64,000 bases of DNA. Source: Enterobacter wuhouensis. Its GTDB lineage: Bacteria; Pseudomonadota; Gammaproteobacteria; Enterobacterales; Enterobacteriaceae. Shown here one piece after another: positions 12,686 through 23,666 of the stretch. Under the pieces are notes generated by a model that was not told the origin of the DNA, ran no database searches, and was given only the letters and a program-made list of their open reading frames with translations. Positions within the stretch are counted from its first letter, which is position 1. Every line of letters begins with the position of its first letter. Made by a program: the position numbers and the translations under genes. The stretch spans positions 124,001-188,000 of the forward strand of contig NZ_SJOO01000004.1 in the NCBI RefSeq assembly GCF_004331265.1, read 5' to 3'.

Positions 12686-14169
12686 GCCACCACTCCCAGC
12701 AGTCGTGCTGCCGTTACGCGATCCGAGTAGTCCAGGCGGCGGTTGCCCACGATCTGATAATCTTCATGGCCTTTACCCGCCAGCAGAACTACATCGTTCT
12801 CCCGCGCCTGCATGATGGCGTTAGTCACCGCTTCTGCACGGCCTTCGACCACGCGCGCGCGGCCGGCGTCAAGCATACCCGCCAGAATATCGTTGATGAT
12901 GGCGCGCGGTTCTTCGGTGCGCGGGTTATCATCTGTCACCACCGGAATATCCGCGAACTGCTCGGCAATAGCGCCCATCAGCGGACGTTTGCCCTTGTCG
13001 CGATCGCCGCCGCAGCCAAACACGCACCAGAGCTTACCGGCGCAGTGCAGGCGAGCCGCTTCCAGCGCTTTTTCCAGCGCGTCCGGCGTGTGGGCGTAAT
13101 CGACGACAACAGTCGGTTTGCCCGGTGCGCTGAACACTTCCATACGGCCACAAACCGGCTGCAGACGCTCAGCGGTGTCCAGCAGTTCGGCCATTGGATA
13201 GCCCAGCGCCAGCAGCGTCGCCAGCGCCAGCAGCAGGTTGCTGACGTTGAAGGCGCCCATCAGGCGGCTTTCAATTTCACCGTCGCCCCATGAGGAAGCA
13301 AAGCGGATCGTTGCCCCGCTGTCGTGATAGTTCACCTCAACCGCCTTCAGCCAGCGGCCGTGGCAGTTCGGGTTAATGTGGTTTTCCATCGATACGGCAA
13401 CCGCATCCGGCAGCTTCGCCAGCCAGCGACGACCGACTTCATCGTCGGCGTTGACGATCGCCTGTCCGTGATGGTGGGTGGAGTAGAGCAGCCATTTCGC
13501 GGCTTCGTAGTGCTCCATATCGCCATGATAATCAAGATGATCGCGGCTCAGGTTAGTGAACACCGACGCGGCAAACTTCAGCGCCGCTACGCGGTGCTGT
13601 ACCAGCCCGTGGGAAGAAACTTCCATTGCGGCGAAGGTCGCTCCCTGCTCTGCCAGACCGGCCAGCACATGCTGTACGTCTACCGCCGAGCCGGTGGTGT
13701 TTTCCGTCGGGCTCACTTTACCCAGCAGACCGTTACCCACGGTACCCATCACCGCGCCGGTTTCACCCAGCAGCTGCGCCCACTGCGCCATCAGCTGCGT
13801 GGTAGTGGTTTTACCGTTAGTGCCCGTCACGCCCACCAGACGCAGCTGGTCGGACGGCTCGTGATAAAAACGCCCTGCCAGTGCAGAGAGACGTTCATTC
13901 AGCTGGCTGAGATAGATAACCGGCACGCCGTGCATTTCACGCACCTCGCCGTCTGTTGCCTCATCTTTGGCCTCAGCAATAATGGCAGCAACACCTTGCG
14001 CAATCGCCTGCGGGATATAACGACGCCCGTCCGCCTGATGACCCAACACCGCCACGAAGAGATCGCCAGACGCAGCCACGCGGCTGTCCAGCACCATCTC
14101 TCGCAGTGCTCGCTCCGGTGCGTTTGGCACCCACGGAGCGAGAAGGTCGCGCAAATTACGATCTGCCAC
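12682..14169 (-). CDS. murE: UDP-N-acetylmuramoyl-L-alanyl-D-glutamate--meso-diaminopimelate ligase
   Basis: MurE adds meso-diaminopimelate to UDP-MurNAc-dipeptide. The 495 residues match E. coli. The start is a GTG, as in E. coli murE. The P-loop GTNGKTT is at 116-122. The C-terminal DNPRTEEP motif is the known specificity signature for meso-DAP rather than lysine, which fits a Gram-negative cell wall. The start overlaps the ftsI stop by 14 bp. Confidence 0.99.
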   Translation of the reverse strand: MADRNLRDLLAPWVPNAPERALREMVLDSRVAASGDLFVAVLGHQADGRRYIPQAIAQGVAAIIAEAKDEATDGEVREMHGVPVIYLSQLNERLSALAGRFYHEPSDQLRLVGVTGTNGKTTTTQLMAQWAQLLGETGAVMGTVGNGLLGKVSPTENTTGSAVDVQHVLAGLAEQGATFAAMEVSSHGLVQHRVAALKFAASVFTNLSRDHLDYHGDMEHYEAAKWLLYSTHHHGQAIVNADDEVGRRWLAKLPDAVAVSMENHINPNCHGRWLKAVEVNYHDSGATIRFASSWGDGEIESRLMGAFNVSNLLLALATLLALGYPMAELLDTAERLQPVCGRMEVFSAPGKPTVVVDYAHTPDALEKALEAARLHCAGKLWCVFGCGGDRDKGKRPLMGAIAEQFADIPVVTDDNPRTEEPRAIINDILAGMLDAGRARVVEGRAEAVTNAIMQARENDVVLLAGKGHEDYQIVGNRRLDYSDRVTAARLLGVVA

Positions 14170-15922
14170 CTGTACCCTCGCCTTGATTAGTTACAAATTC
14201 ACTTTTATCGCCCGTCGCCAGCGCATCCGGTTCAATGTTCATGGTGCGCAACACGCCGCCCATGATGGCCCCGAACACAGGCGCGGAGACGGCGCCGCCG
14301 TAGTATTTACCCGCCTGTGGATCGTTAATGACGACCACCAGCGCAAAACGCGGATTGCTTGCAGGCGCAACGCCTGCGGTATAGGCAATGTACTTGTTGA
14401 TGTAGCGGCCATCGGGCCCCACTTTTTTCGCCGTACCGGTTTTAATGGCGATGCGATAGCCTTTAATCGCCGCCTTCACGCCGCCGCCGCCCGGCAGCGC
14501 CACGCTTTCCATCATGTGAACAACGGTACGTACGATAGATTCCGGGAAGATTCGCTCGCCCGGCACCGGTGGATCAACTTTAGTAATCGACAGCGGACGA
14601 TAGACGCCATAGCTGCCAATCGTTGCGTAGACTCGCGCTAACTGTAACGGGGTTACCATTAGCCCATAGCCGAAAGAGAAGGTGGCCCTCTCTATGTCAG
14701 ACCACCGTTGTTTTTGAGGATATAAGCCACTGCGTTCTCCGACCAACCCCAAATTGGTCGCTTTTCCCAGCCCAAAACGTGAGTAAGTCTCTACTAACGC
14801 TGAGGACGGCATCGCTAACGCCAGCTTGGAAACACCGACGTTACTCGACTTCTGTAAGACCCCGGTCAGGGTCAGTTCGCTGTAACGCGCCACGTCTTTG
14901 ATTTCATGGCCGTTAATGCGGTAAGGAATCGTATTCAGAACGGTACTTTCATTGACGATGCCGCGCTGGAGCGCGGTCATCACCACCATCGGTTTTACGG
15001 TAGAGCCCGGTTCAAACACGTCGGTGATGGTACGGTTACGCATCACATCCTTCTGCGTCCCGGTGAGATTGTTTGGGTTGTAGGACGGGCTGTTGGCCAT
15101 CGCAAGCACTTCACCCGTGCTGACATCGACCAAGACGGCACTGCCCGATTCCGCCTTGTTAAAGGCTACGGCGTTGTTCAGCTCGCGGTAAACCAGCGCC
15201 TGTAAGCGCTCATCGATACTCAGCGCAAGGTTGTGTGCGGCCTGGCTGTCCGTTGAGGAAATATCCTCGATTACGCGACCATAGCGGTCTTTACGCACAA
15301 TACGCTCGCCGGGCTGGCCGGTGAGCCATTTATCAAAGCTTTTTTCAACGCCTTCAATCCCCTGACTGTCGACGTTGGTGAAACCAATGAGGTGAGCGGT
15401 TACTTCGCCGGAGGGATAATAACGGCGCGATTCCTCACGCAGGTGAATCCCCGGCAGCTTCAATTTTTTAATGTAGTCCGCCATGTCAGGGTTCACCTGA
15501 CGCGCCAGATAGATAAAGCGCCCTCTCGGGTTCGCATTCACGCGTGAGGCCAACTGGTCCAGCGGCATCTTCAGCGCATCCGCAAGCGCCTTCCAGCGGT
15601 TATCAAGCGTGATACCTCCGGCGTCGTGCAGCTCTTTCGGATCGGCCCAGATCGCCTTCACCGGCACGCTCACCGCCAGAGGGCGGCCAGAACGGTCGGT
15701 GATCATGCCACGGGAAGTCGACACTTCCTGCACGCGCAGGGAACGCATATCCCCCTGACGGACCAGCATGTCAGGGGCGATGATTTGCAGCCACGCTACG
15801 CGACCCAGCAGGAAACCCAGCGCCAGTAAAATGCAGCCGCAAAGCAACGCAAAACGCCAACTGACAAAGTTGGCCTGTTCTTCCTGACGTTTTGGTTTTA
15901 GCGTCTTTGCCGCTGCTTTCAT
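14156..15922 (-). CDS. ftsI: septal peptidoglycan transpeptidase FtsI (PBP3)
   Basis: FtsI is the class B penicillin-binding protein that cross-links septal peptidoglycan and partners with FtsW. The 588 residues match E. coli without gaps. Order of features: short basic cytoplasmic tail, one membrane segment (about 24-42), the pedestal domain, then the transpeptidase domain with the active-site STVK (Ser 307), the SSN triad near 359 and KTGT near 494. It lies 15 bp after ftsL. The C-terminal tail past residue 577 is normally removed by Prc; the cleavage region is present. Confidence 0.99.
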   Translation of the reverse strand: MKAAAKTLKPKRQEEQANFVSWRFALLCGCILLALGFLLGRVAWLQIIAPDMLVRQGDMRSLRVQEVSTSRGMITDRSGRPLAVSVPVKAIWADPKELHDAGGITLDNRWKALADALKMPLDQLASRVNANPRGRFIYLARQVNPDMADYIKKLKLPGIHLREESRRYYPSGEVTAHLIGFTNVDSQGIEGVEKSFDKWLTGQPGERIVRKDRYGRVIEDISSTDSQAAHNLALSIDERLQALVYRELNNAVAFNKAESGSAVLVDVSTGEVLAMANSPSYNPNNLTGTQKDVMRNRTITDVFEPGSTVKPMVVMTALQRGIVNESTVLNTIPYRINGHEIKDVARYSELTLTGVLQKSSNVGVSKLALAMPSSALVETYSRFGLGKATNLGLVGERSGLYPQKQRWSDIERATFSFGYGLMVTPLQLARVYATIGSYGVYRPLSITKVDPPVPGERIFPESIVRTVVHMMESVALPGGGGVKAAIKGYRIAIKTGTAKKVGPDGRYINKYIAYTAGVAPASNPRFALVVVINDPQAGKYYGGAVSAPVFGAIMGGVLRTMNIEPDALATGDKSEFVTNQGEGTGGRS

Positions 15923-15937
15923 GCGTCGCGTTTTCCC

Positions 15938-16303
15938 TTATTTTTGTACTACGATATTTTCCTGCGAAGGATCAACATGCTGCAGCTGCAGCTTTTCCGT
16001 TGCGATCCGTTCAACCCGGCTGTGATCGCCGAGCGCGTTTTCTTCAAGGATCAGATTGCGCCATTCAATATCCAGCGCATCGCGTTCCAGTACCATCTGC
16101 TCGCGTTGCGCAGTTAATAAACGGGTATGGTGGGCCGTCGTAACGACCGTAATAGCCGTGACAATGATGCAAATGAACAAGCAGAGTGGCAGCTTCCCAA
16201 ACCGCAAAAGATCGTCACCGATCACGCCAGGCAAGGCATGGCGCTCGTTGCTTCCTAACGAATCCTTAACTTTGCTTAGGGTCTCTGTCACTCTGCCGAT
16301 CAT
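15938..16303 (-). CDS. ftsL: cell division protein FtsL
   Basis: FtsL is a small bitopic membrane protein that forms the FtsQLB complex and activates FtsWI. The 121 residues match E. coli. A cytoplasmic head of about 35 residues is followed by one membrane segment ([18 protein letters not shown]) and a periplasmic coiled coil rich in leucine heptads ([20 protein letters not shown]). Its start overlaps rsmH by 4 bp. Confidence 0.98.
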   Translation of the reverse strand: MIGRVTETLSKVKDSLGSNERHALPGVIGDDLLRFGKLPLCLFICIIVTAITVVTTAHHTRLLTAQREQMVLERDALDIEWRNLILEENALGDHSRVERIATEKLQLQHVDPSQENIVVQK

Positions 16304-17241
16304 GCGTTCGTCCTTTCTGCTACACGCAGCACTGAACTACGGGCACGTGGATTCTCTGCCACCTCTTCTTCGCCCGGCATCAACTTGCCTAGTGCTCGCA
16401 GCTGACGGCCACCCAGTTTTCTGAGCTGTTCTTCCGTCATCGGCAGCCCCGCAGGAACCTGCGGACCGCGGCTCTGCTCGCGCATAAAGCGTTTCACAAT
16501 GCGGTCTTCCAGCGAATGGAAGCTGATGATGGACAACCGCCCTCCCGGGGCCAGCACGCCGAGCGAGCTTTTTAGCGCCAGCTCTATTTCCTCCAGTTCA
16601 CTGTTTACCCAGATGCGAATCGCCTGGAAGGTACGCGTCGCGGGGTGTTTGTGCTTATCCTTCACCGGCGTAGCCGCGGCAATCACCTCGGCCAGCTCTT
16701 TGGTGCGGGTCATCGGATCGATACGGTTACGCTCAACGATGGCGCGCGCAATGCGTTTACCGAAACGTTCTTCACCAAAGGTTTTGATCACCCAGGCAAT
16801 ATCGGCTTCGTCAGCGGTCTGCAGCCATTCTGCGGCAGACTGGCCGCGCGTTGGGTCCATGCGCATATCCAGCGGGCCGTCGCGCATAAAGGAGAAGCCG
16901 CGCTCGGCATCATCAAGCTGGGGTGAAGAGACGCCAAGATCGAGAAGAATCCCGTCGATCTTGCCCGTAAGATCGCGCTCGGCAACGTAGTCCGCGAGCG
17001 CAGAGAAAGGTCCATGCACGATGGAAAAGCGTGGGTCATCGATGGTTTGCGCAACGGCAATCGCCTGCGGGTCACGATCGATTGCCAGCAGACGACCTTC
17101 CTCTCCAAGCTGAGAGAGGATGAGACGCGAGTGGCCACCGCGACCAAAAGTGCCATCAATGTAGATGCCGTCCGGACGAATATTCAGGCCGTTGACGGCC
17201 TCATCCAGCAGCACCGTTGTATGTTTATAATTTTCCATCAT
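16300..17241 (-). CDS. rsmH: 16S rRNA (cytosine(1402)-N(4))-methyltransferase RsmH (MraW)
   Basis: RsmH uses S-adenosylmethionine to methylate N4 of C1402 in the 16S rRNA P site. The 313 residues match E. coli. The SAM-binding loop [10 protein letters not shown] is near residue 30, [20 protein letters not shown] follows, and the [11 protein letters not shown] motif lies near the C-terminus. It is the second gene of the dcw cluster, 2 bp after mraZ, the usual place. Confidence 0.98.
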   Translation of the reverse strand: MMENYKHTTVLLDEAVNGLNIRPDGIYIDGTFGRGGHSRLILSQLGEEGRLLAIDRDPQAIAVAQTIDDPRFSIVHGPFSALADYVAERDLTGKIDGILLDLGVSSPQLDDAERGFSFMRDGPLDMRMDPTRGQSAAEWLQTADEADIAWVIKTFGEERFGKRIARAIVERNRIDPMTRTKELAEVIAAATPVKDKHKHPATRTFQAIRIWVNSELEEIELALKSSLGVLAPGGRLSIISFHSLEDRIVKRFMREQSRGPQVPAGLPMTEEQLRKLGGRQLRALGKLMPGEEEVAENPRARSSVLRVAERTNA

Positions 17242-17243
17242 AT

Positions 17244-17702
17244 TTATAGAGACAAGTCCTGCAGCCGTTCCGATAATGTTGCGGAATCGGACTGCTCAGC
17301 GTCGATATCTTCCTTGACCTGTTGATACCAGGTCGTTTCATCCCACAGTTCAAACTTGTTGAACTGCCCGACCAGCATCACTTCTTTGGTCAGACCGGCA
17401 TGTTGCCGCAACACGGGCGCAATCAGTAATCGCCCTGCGCTATCCATCTGACATTCACTGGCATGTCCCAATAACAACCGCTGTACGCGGCGTTCCTGCG
17501 GGTTCATGCTCGACAGTCGCGACAGCTTTTGCTCAATAATTTCCCATTCGGGTAAAGGGTAAAGCAGCAGGCAGGGGGAGTTGATGTCAATGGTGCAAAC
17601 CATTTGACCTGAAGCGTTCTCGATCAGCTGGTCGCGGTATCGGGTTGGTACCGATAAACGCCCTTTGCTGTCGAGATTGACTAACGTTGCTCCACGGAAC
17701 AT
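17244..17702 (-). CDS. mraZ: transcriptional regulator MraZ
   Basis: MraZ is a dodecameric AbrB-like DNA-binding protein that represses its own dcw promoter. I chose the ATG at 17700-17702, giving 152 residues starting [19 protein letters not shown], because this is the family start and because a GAGGAG ribosome-binding site lies just upstream. A longer frame of 12 extra residues would run through the MraZ operator. Two SpoVT-AbrB-type halves are visible, each with a DSKGRL / DSAGRL motif. Confidence 0.98.
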   Translation of the reverse strand: MFRGATLVNLDSKGRLSVPTRYRDQLIENASGQMVCTIDINSPCLLLYPLPEWEIIEQKLSRLSSMNPQERRVQRLLLGHASECQMDSAGRLLIAPVLRQHAGLTKEVMLVGQFNKFELWDETTWYQQVKEDIDAEQSDSATLSERLQDLSL

Positions 17703-17720
17703 GCCAGCCTCACCCCTCCT

Positions 17721-17746
17721 CACCACTTTAACCCACAAATTCCCAC
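17721..17746 (-). promoter_or_regulatory. MraZ-binding direct repeats
   Basis: On the minus strand three repeats with the core GTGGG, GTGGG and GTGGT start at exact 10-bp intervals (plus-strand 17742-17746, 17732-17736, 17722-17726). They lie between the mra -10 box and the mraZ start. MraZ of E. coli is known to bind TGGGN repeats separated by 5 bp in this position, so autorepression is the likely function. Confidence 0.88.
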
Positions 17747-17754
17747 CTAAAGGA

Positions 17755-17783
17755 GTTTACGGAGCGAGGGAAAAGCTTGTCAA
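17755..17783 (-). promoter_or_regulatory. mra promoter of the dcw cluster
   Basis: On the minus strand a perfect -35 TTGACA (plus 17778-17783) is followed after exactly 17 bp by GTAAAC (plus 17755-17760), matching the E. coli Pmra arrangement. It is the main upstream promoter for mraZ and probably for much of the following cluster. The MraZ repeats lie directly downstream. Confidence 0.88.
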
Positions 17784-18273
17784 GCCAGGACTCTCTCTAT
17801 ATGAAGCCGAAAGGGCGCTATTTACAGAGATAAACAGACCTGGTTAATAACTACACAACTGGCGAGGCAAAATTAACGTTATGAATATTTGTAAGAAAAA
17901 AACCGAATATGCACACTAGCGTTAAGGCTCACTCAATATCATCGCAAGGAAATATAAAGTGTCAGTTTGCGACGCGGGCGGCATTTTAAGACATATTCTC
18001 CGGGGATGACAGCGCCAGATGCATCGATGCACTGCGCGAGCAGGCTCTCTTGCCCGCAAGCCAGCTGCAATGGTGGAAAAACGTCTGAATATTCATCGAC
18101 CGAAGGGGGTTTGTAACAAAATAAGACAGAAGCGGTGTTTAAAAATCGTATAAATGTTCTTTAAAAGGCGATTTAAAAGCCTTAACGAATTAAGAAAAAT
18201 AGCAGGCTATGATCCTTAAAGAATTATCCTAATTTTTATACGGGAATGATTTCTGCAAATTATTTTAGCGAAA
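17784..18273. other. fruR-mraZ intergenic stretch with no recognised gene
   Basis: About 490 bp between the mra promoter and the fruR stop region. It is AT-rich in its right half (18110-18260). A perfect 12-bp palindrome TGCATCGATGCA is at 18020-18031. The only open frames are very short and lack convincing ribosome-binding sites. I see no tRNA, sRNA terminator pair or known riboswitch in it. The equivalent E. coli gap is also long and holds no annotated gene I can name. Confidence 0.5.
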
Positions 18274-18295
18274 CGGGGCTGTTTGCACTGCCCCG
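18274..18295 (-). terminator. probable fruR terminator
   Basis: A six-pair GC stem CGGGGC/GCCCCG (18290-18295 with 18274-18279) lies just after the fruR stop codon. Only three T residues follow directly on the minus strand, so it is a weak intrinsic terminator by sequence. Confidence 0.5.
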
Positions 18296-18303
18296 CTCAT
18301 TCA

Positions 18304-19308
18304 TTAATGCCGGCTCAAAATGCCGCGGCGGTAGAGATTTCGTTTGATGCGGGTTAGCCCAGGCTTCGGCTTACGTGGCTCATCCAGGCTTGCCAGAACA
18401 ATCTCCAGCACGCGTTCAGCCACATCGCGGTGGCGCTGAGCCACTGCCAGCACCGGGCACTGCAGGAAGTCGAGCAGTTCATTATCACCAAAGGTTGCGA
18501 TGGCCAAATCGGAGGGCAGCTGTCCGTCGCGACGCAGCGTAACATCCATCACTCCCTGCAGCAGGGCAAACGACGTGGTGAACAGCGCCTGCGGCATCGG
18601 GTGCGTTTCCAGCCATTTTTCGAACAGCTGCGCGGCAGCTTCACGCTCATAGCTGTTGGCATAGAGATAGTGAACGTCGCGCGGATCGTCCTTCCAGGCG
18701 GTGCGGAACCCTTGTTCACGCAGGAAGCTCACGGAAAGCTCCGGCAATGCCCCAAGGTACAGCACCGTTTCAGCCGGGAAAGTTCTCAGCTCCGCCGCCA
18801 GCATCTCGGCATCATCCTGATCGGCGCCCACGACGCTGGTAAAATGCTCTCTGTCCAGGGCGCGGTCCAGCGCAACGATAGGGAACGGATCGTTGGCCCA
18901 GCGTTGATAGAACGGGTGCTCTGGCGGCAACGAGGTTGAAACGATGATGGCATCAACCTGACGCTGCAGAAGATGCTCAATACAGCGCATTTCGTTATCA
19001 GGCTGATCTTCCGAACAGGCGATCAGCAGCTGATAGCCCCGCTGGCGGGCCTGACGCTCAAGGTAGTTGGCGATACGGGTATAGCTGGTATTTTCCAGGT
19101 CTGGGATCACCAGGCCAATAGAGCGGGTGCGCCCGGCACGTAAACCGGCTGCGACAGCATTTGGATGGTAGTTATGTTCACGAACCACCGCCATGACTTT
19201 TTCAACGGTCTTATCGCTGACGCGGTACTGCTTCGCTTTACCGTTAATCACATAGCTCGCCGTTGTTCGTGACACGCCGGCTAGCCGAGCGATTTCATCC
19301 AGTTTCAC
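18304..19308 (-). CDS. cra: catabolite repressor/activator Cra (FruR), LacI family
   Basis: Cra senses fructose-phosphates and controls glycolytic and gluconeogenic genes. The 334 residues match E. coli. The N-terminal LacI helix-turn-helix is seen at [20 protein letters not shown], with the hinge region near 50-60, then a periplasmic-binding-protein-like effector domain. The start is GTG, as in E. coli, with AAGGGG as ribosome-binding site about 6 bp upstream. It lies about 180 bp after ilvH behind a terminator, so it has its own promoter. Confidence 0.98.
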   Translation of the reverse strand: MKLDEIARLAGVSRTTASYVINGKAKQYRVSDKTVEKVMAVVREHNYHPNAVAAGLRAGRTRSIGLVIPDLENTSYTRIANYLERQARQRGYQLLIACSEDQPDNEMRCIEHLLQRQVDAIIVSTSLPPEHPFYQRWANDPFPIVALDRALDREHFTSVVGADQDDAEMLAAELRTFPAETVLYLGALPELSVSFLREQGFRTAWKDDPRDVHYLYANSYEREAAAQLFEKWLETHPMPQALFTTSFALLQGVMDVTLRRDGQLPSDLAIATFGDNELLDFLQCPVLAVAQRHRDVAERVLEIVLASLDEPRKPKPGLTRIKRNLYRRGILSRH

Positions 19309-19433
19309 AATTGCCCCTTAAAAAAAGTAAAGAGTCCATGGCCCTGTCAAGGTTATGGTTAAATCTTTTAACATCTAATCGCAGAATAGTCACCGCGGCA
19401 ATCGCTTTTATCTGCATTCGCGTTGGTTTGTGC

Positions 19434-19462
19434 AAAAAAAAGCCCGGCTTTGGTGACCGGGC
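19434..19462 (-). terminator. rho-independent terminator of ilvIH
   Basis: On the minus strand the stem GCCCGG/CCGGGC (plus 19457-19462 with 19442-19447) is followed by an unbroken run of T residues (plus A-run 19434-19441). It is about 25 bp after the ilvH stop and ends the ilvIH operon before cra. Confidence 0.92.
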
Positions 19463-19487
19463 AGAAAGAGGCGAACCTTTTTGACAG

Positions 19488-19979
19488 CTAACGCATGATC
19501 TTTTCGCCGCGCGACAGGCCAACAATCCCCGAGCGCGCAACCTCAACAATTTTTGCCACATCCCGCACCGACGCCAGGAAAGCGTCCAGCTTGTCACTCG
19601 TCCCCGCCAGCTGAACCGTATATATAGAAGGCGTAACGTCAATGATCTGCCCACGGAAGATATCCGTATTGCGTTTCACCTCTTCACGGCCATATCCGCT
19701 CGCCTGAATTTTTACCAGCATGACTTCACGCTCAACGTAGGCGCCCTGCCCCAGCTCGCTCACGCGCAGCACATCGACCAGCTTGTGCAGCTGCTTTTCA
19801 ATCTGCTCGAGCACTTTGGCGTCGCCGACGGTTTGGATGGTCATGCGTGACAGCGTGGGATCGTCAGTCGGAGCAACGGTAAGGCTTTCTATGTTGTAGC
19901 CGCGCTGTGCGAAAAGTCCAATGACGCGGGACAATGCGCCAGACTCGTTTTCCAGTAATACCGATAATATCCGGCGCAT
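19488..19979 (-). CDS. ilvH: acetolactate synthase III small (regulatory) subunit
   Basis: IlvH is the regulatory subunit of acetolactate synthase III and confers valine feedback inhibition. The 163 residues match E. coli. An N-terminal ACT domain is visible ([33 protein letters not shown]), followed by the C-terminal ALS regulatory domain. It lies 1 bp after ilvI, so the two subunits are made together. Confidence 0.98.
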   Translation of the reverse strand: MRRILSVLLENESGALSRVIGLFAQRGYNIESLTVAPTDDPTLSRMTIQTVGDAKVLEQIEKQLHKLVDVLRVSELGQGAYVEREVMLVKIQASGYGREEVKRNTDIFRGQIIDVTPSIYTVQLAGTSDKLDAFLASVRDVAKIVEVARSGIVGLSRGEKIMR

Positions 19980-19980
19980 A

Positions 19981-21705
19981 TCAGGTTCTCTCCGTTTTGC
20001 TTAACCACATTTCGTCCATACCACCCCCGCGAATATGCATCGGGTAAACGTGCTCCGTGCCGTCGACGATGACGTCCATGAACACAAGGCGGTTGTTCTT
20101 CACGTGCTCAAGCGCTTCGCCAAGCTTCGCTTCAAGCTCTGCCGGATCGCTCACTCGCATGCCGATATGGCCGTAGGATTCCGCCAGGCGTACAAAGTCC
20201 GGGAGGGAATTCATGTACGACTGAGAGTGACGGCCAGAATAAATCATATCCTGCCACTGCTTCACCATCCCGAGATAGCCGTTGTTCAGGTTCAGCACCA
20301 GTACCGGCAGCTCATACTGCAGCGCCGTAGACAGCTCCTGAATATTCATCTGAATACTGCCATCCCCCGTCACGCAGACCACGGTTTCATCCGGCAGCGC
20401 CAGCTTCACCCCCAGCGCAGCGGGCAGGCCAAAGCCCATCGTGCCCAAGCCGCCCGAGTTGATCCAGTGACGCGGTTTATCAAAGGGATAGTAAAGGGCT
20501 GCAAACATCTGGTGCTGCCCCACGTCAGACGTCACATAGGCATCGCCTCCCGTCAGGCGCCAGATCGTTTCGATCACCGCCTGCGGCTTAATATGTTCAC
20601 TTTGCGTATCGTATCTAAGGCACTGCCGCGCGCGCCACAGTTCGATCTGCTGCCACCAGTCGCGAATGTCGTCCAGCGGCTGTGCCGTGGTTTCCTGCGT
20701 CAGCAGATCCAGCATTTGGTCCAAAACCTGTCGGGCATCTCCGACGATCGGCACATCTGCCGGCACCGTTTTAGAAATTGAGGTCGGATCGATATCAATG
20801 TGCAGCACGGTAGCGTTCGGGCAGTACTTTGCCAGGTTGTTGGTCGTGCGATCGTCAAAGCGCACGCCGACGGCAAAGATCGCATCGGCGTTGTGCATCG
20901 TCATGTTGGCTTCATAGGTGCCGTGCATGCCTAGCATCCCCAGCGCCTGTCGATGCGTGGCGGGGAACGCCCCTAACCCCATCAGCGACGAGGCGACAGG
21001 AAGATTGAGCTTTTCGATCAGCTCACGGAGCTGCGTTTCACACGCTGCGTTAACCGCACCGCCGCCAACGTAGACAACCGGTTTTTTGGCCGCCATCAGC
21101 GTTTGCAGCGCTCGCTTAATCTGGCCTTTGTGCCCCTGCGTCGTCGGGTTATAGGAGCGCATGCTCACTGCTTCCGGCCAGACGTAAGGCAACTTGTTAG
21201 CCGGATTGAGAATATCTTTTGGCAGATCGACCACCACCGGCCCGGGACGGCCGCTTGCCGCCAGCCAGAAGGCCTTTTTCAAAACGGTTGGAATGTCTTC
21301 GGTTTGTTTGACCAGGAAACTGTGCTTAACCACGGGGCGCGAAATCCCGACCATGTCGCACTCCTGGAAGGCATCGTAACCAATCAGGGAGGTGGCAACC
21401 TGCCCGGAGAGAATGACCAGCGGGATAGAGTCCATATACGCCGTCGCAATCCCGGTAATGGCATTCGTCGCCCCCGGCCCGGAGGTGACCAGCACAACGC
21501 CCACCTCACCCGTTGCACGCGCTAATCCGTCAGCCATATGCACCGCCGCCTGCTCGTGACGTACCAGCACATGGTCTATGCCACCCACGGTATGAAGCGC
21601 ATCATAAATATCGAGGACTGCGCCTCCAGGATAGCCGAACACCTGCTTCACGCCCTGATCGATAAGCGACCGGACGACCATTTCCGCGCCAGACAACATC
21701 TCCAT
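19981..21705 (-). CDS. ilvI: acetolactate synthase III large (catalytic) subunit
   Basis: IlvI condenses pyruvate with pyruvate or 2-oxobutyrate, the first common step of branched-chain amino acid synthesis, using ThDP, Mg and FAD. The 574 residues match E. coli. Seen are the N-terminal ThDP/PYR domain with the catalytic glutamate in [12 protein letters not shown], the central FAD-binding domain, and the C-terminal ThDP motif from GDGSIQMN to the [14 protein letters not shown] stretch. E. coli has NNR where this has NNG in that last motif. A GGAGG ribosome-binding site lies 6 bp before the ATG. Confidence 0.98.
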   Translation of the reverse strand: MEMLSGAEMVVRSLIDQGVKQVFGYPGGAVLDIYDALHTVGGIDHVLVRHEQAAVHMADGLARATGEVGVVLVTSGPGATNAITGIATAYMDSIPLVILSGQVATSLIGYDAFQECDMVGISRPVVKHSFLVKQTEDIPTVLKKAFWLAASGRPGPVVVDLPKDILNPANKLPYVWPEAVSMRSYNPTTQGHKGQIKRALQTLMAAKKPVVYVGGGAVNAACETQLRELIEKLNLPVASSLMGLGAFPATHRQALGMLGMHGTYEANMTMHNADAIFAVGVRFDDRTTNNLAKYCPNATVLHIDIDPTSISKTVPADVPIVGDARQVLDQMLDLLTQETTAQPLDDIRDWWQQIELWRARQCLRYDTQSEHIKPQAVIETIWRLTGGDAYVTSDVGQHQMFAALYYPFDKPRHWINSGGLGTMGFGLPAALGVKLALPDETVVCVTGDGSIQMNIQELSTALQYELPVLVLNLNNGYLGMVKQWQDMIYSGRHSQSYMNSLPDFVRLAESYGHIGMRVSDPAELEAKLGEALEHVKNNRLVFMDVIVDGTEHVYPMHIRGGGMDEMWLSKTERT

Positions 21706-22084
21706 GCTTTGCCTCCAGGCATTTTGCTATAGACGGACAGCAGAATTCATTTCCACACCGTCTTACGATTAGGCTAAGCCAATCTTATATTTTGCAGAGT
21801 GATCGTTACCTTAACCGCTCGTTATGAGGCAGGCAATTGGCAAACCAGGCGGGACAAACGGCCGTCAAAGCAGAAAAAACAGGCATTGAGAGAGGATATG
21901 GTGAATTCCTCTGAGATAAAGGATGGAGAGAATAAATCATCGCTTAAAAACGGCATGATTCAGGAAATCATCTATTTTTAAGCGTGCGGCAGCCGCCAAA
22001 AAAAATCCACACAGAATAAAATTTTACTATCAATGAAAATAACAGGACAAACCGCACGTGGTGATGCGATTTATCCTGACTTCC
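21706..22084 (-). promoter_or_regulatory. ilvIH control region
   Basis: The 379 bp between leuO and ilvI hold the ilvIH promoter region. A -10-like TATAAG on the minus strand is at plus 21784-21789, about 80 bp before ilvI, with no good -35, as expected for an activated promoter. An AT-rich dyad with core TAAAATTTTA is near 22015-22027 and could be part of an Lrp site; in E. coli Lrp activates this promoter from several upstream sites. A large hairpin at 21941-21984 is listed separately. No gene is seen. Confidence 0.5.
21941..21984. repeat. 16-bp interrupted inverted repeat between leuO and ilvI
   Basis: The perfect arms CGCTTAAAAA (21941-21950) and TTTTTAAGCG (21975-21984) enclose a second perfect pair ATGATT (21955-21960) and AATCAT (21966-21971), with a 4/3 internal loop and a 5-base apical loop. 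It is about 100 bp past the leuO stop and 235 bp before ilvI. It does not end in a clear T-run on either strand, so it is not a standard terminator. Confidence 0.7.
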
Positions 22085-23029
22085 TTATCGGCGGCAAACG
22101 CTAATAAGTAATTCTTCCATCCATTGATGGCCTTTATCACGGCCGGCCGCTTCGTGCCAGGAAAGATAGCAGGTACGGCTGTTTAGCTTGAGTGGCAAAG
22201 GCATAATCTGCAGATCCAACTGCTCTGCGAATTCTTCTGCCAGCCAGCGCGGCGCAATCGCCACCAGCTGAGTCTGGGAGACAACGTTCAGCACGCTGAC
22301 CATGGCCATTCCTTGATACGCAACGCTCGCTTGTTTATCCGGCGTGTCATACCAGGGCAGGCTGAATGACGCATATCTATCGAGCGCAACAACAGCGTGC
22401 TGTTCGTTATAAACATCACTTTCACGCAGAGGGGAATTCAGACGCGGGTGTTTTTTACTGGCAACTAACACCATTTCATCTTTAAACAGCGGTACGCAGG
22501 AAAACTCCGGACGGCGAAACTCTTCATACCCCAGGACAAACTCTGTTTCCTGATAGCGAAGCTGATGCTCTGTATTCTGATTAAGTGATGATTTAAATAC
22601 CAGATGAATATTTGGCGCAATCTCTTCAACTTTGTTGTAAATAATTGACGTCAGATAATTATCCAGAGGGCTGCATACGCACAGATGGAATATGCGCTCG
22701 CTGCTTAAGGGCTCAAAACCGGAGCCAGGCAGCTCATTCTGCACCAGCTGCAGCGCCTGACGAACGGAGCCAAAGAGCTGGAACGCGCGGGCGGTAGGCT
22801 GAATACCTCTGCCATAGCGAACGAATAACTCGTCATTAAACATGACCTTAAGGCGAGCCACTGCGTTACTGACGGCAGGCTGAGACATGCCAAGCGACTG
22901 TGCTGCACGCGTAATATTCTGTTCCTGCATCACCGCATCGAATACGGTTAACAGATTGAGATCCACTGTACGTAATTGCGGTTTAACCCCATCATAGGTT
23001 TGAGGTTGATTAATATTATTTTCTGGCAT
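22085..23029 (-). CDS. leuO: LysR-type regulator LeuO
   Basis: LeuO is a LysR-family pleiotropic regulator that antagonises H-NS silencing. I start at the ATG ending at 23029, giving 314 residues as in E. coli and beginning [26 protein letters not shown] lies about 5 bp before it. A GTG six codons upstream (ending 23047) with AGGGAG before it is an alternative. The winged helix-turn-helix spans roughly residues 27-85 ([21 protein letters not shown]), followed by the effector-binding domain. It sits between ilvIH and leuABCD, as in other enterobacteria. Confidence 0.96.
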   Translation of the reverse strand: MPENNINQPQTYDGVKPQLRTVDLNLLTVFDAVMQEQNITRAAQSLGMSQPAVSNAVARLKVMFNDELFVRYGRGIQPTARAFQLFGSVRQALQLVQNELPGSGFEPLSSERIFHLCVCSPLDNYLTSIIYNKVEEIAPNIHLVFKSSLNQNTEHQLRYQETEFVLGYEEFRRPEFSCVPLFKDEMVLVASKKHPRLNSPLRESDVYNEQHAVVALDRYASFSLPWYDTPDKQASVAYQGMAMVSVLNVVSQTQLVAIAPRWLAEEFAEQLDLQIMPLPLKLNSRTCYLSWHEAAGRDKGHQWMEELLISVCRR

Positions 23030-23047
23030 TCTTGACTCCACTGTCAC

Positions 23048-23604
23048 GCTAAACTCCCTTTGCCAAGGTACAGTAATAAGTTCGAAAAATATGATTTACC
23101 ATGCATATACGACCAGCGAAAGAGAATTGTTTAAAATTCGGAAAATATAAAGGAAGTCCCATCAAAAGATTAGATTATCAAACATCATTGATGAGGCATT
23201 CGAAAACAGATTAATTGATATCAATAACATTAGGGGTAGCATGAAACCATAATCCAGACGAATAGACAATCACCCTCTGGTTAATCATGGCTTAAGTATT
23301 ATTAAATTATTAACTGCTCCTCCCTAATAGTAGTTAACAATTTTTTATCATGGCGTTATTCCCACTCAGCCCAAAACCATTCACCCCATGTATAAATAAG
23401 TGAAATAAAAGGCATTTTATTCTTCTCTTCGATAATGCAGTAAATATGTAGAATTGCTATTAAATATGTTTAAATCATTCAGAAAGCAAATCGCCAGTCC
23501 AAAAATAGACAATTAAAATGGTCATGAGATTGAAAACCAGCACAATAAGCTAAAGTAAACCGACTGGCGAAACGGGCGATAGTGTACGTTTTCGCCCTCA
23601 GGGG
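23048..23604. promoter_or_regulatory. AT-rich leuO-leuL intergenic region
   Basis: About 560 bp of strongly AT-rich DNA with many A and T tracts separate the divergent leuO and leuLABCD units. This is the kind of DNA that H-NS binds, and in E. coli and Salmonella H-NS and LeuO act here. A 6-bp inverted repeat GGGCGA/TCGCCC lies near 23574-23597, just before the leu -35 box. I found no open frame with a ribosome-binding site, and could not place the leuO promoter with confidence. Confidence 0.5.
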
Positions 23605-23633
23605 TTGACATAGATTGTCGTATCCAGTACCAC
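23605..23633 (+). promoter_or_regulatory. leuLABCD promoter
   Basis: A consensus -35 TTGACA (23605-23610) is followed after 17 bp by the poor -10 TACCAC (23628-23633). The placement, about 34 bp before leuL, and the sequence resemble the E. coli leu promoter. Confidence 0.75.
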
Positions 23634-23666
23634 TAAAAGCATATTGAATTTAACGGAGCACGATTC

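Noticed and set aside
17703..17738. N-terminal extension of mraZ
   Set aside because: The extra 12 codons run through the MraZ repeats and the ribosome-binding site; the family start is at 17702.
19295..19417. 40-codon frame overlapping the cra start, a possible fruL-like leader peptide
   Set aside because: No clear ribosome-binding site, no similarity to the fruL leader as I recall it, and an out-of-frame overlap with the cra start; not supported.
21799..21981. 60-codon plus-strand frame between ilvI and leuO
   Set aside because: No ribosome-binding site, low-complexity charged sequence, and it runs through the ilvIH control region.
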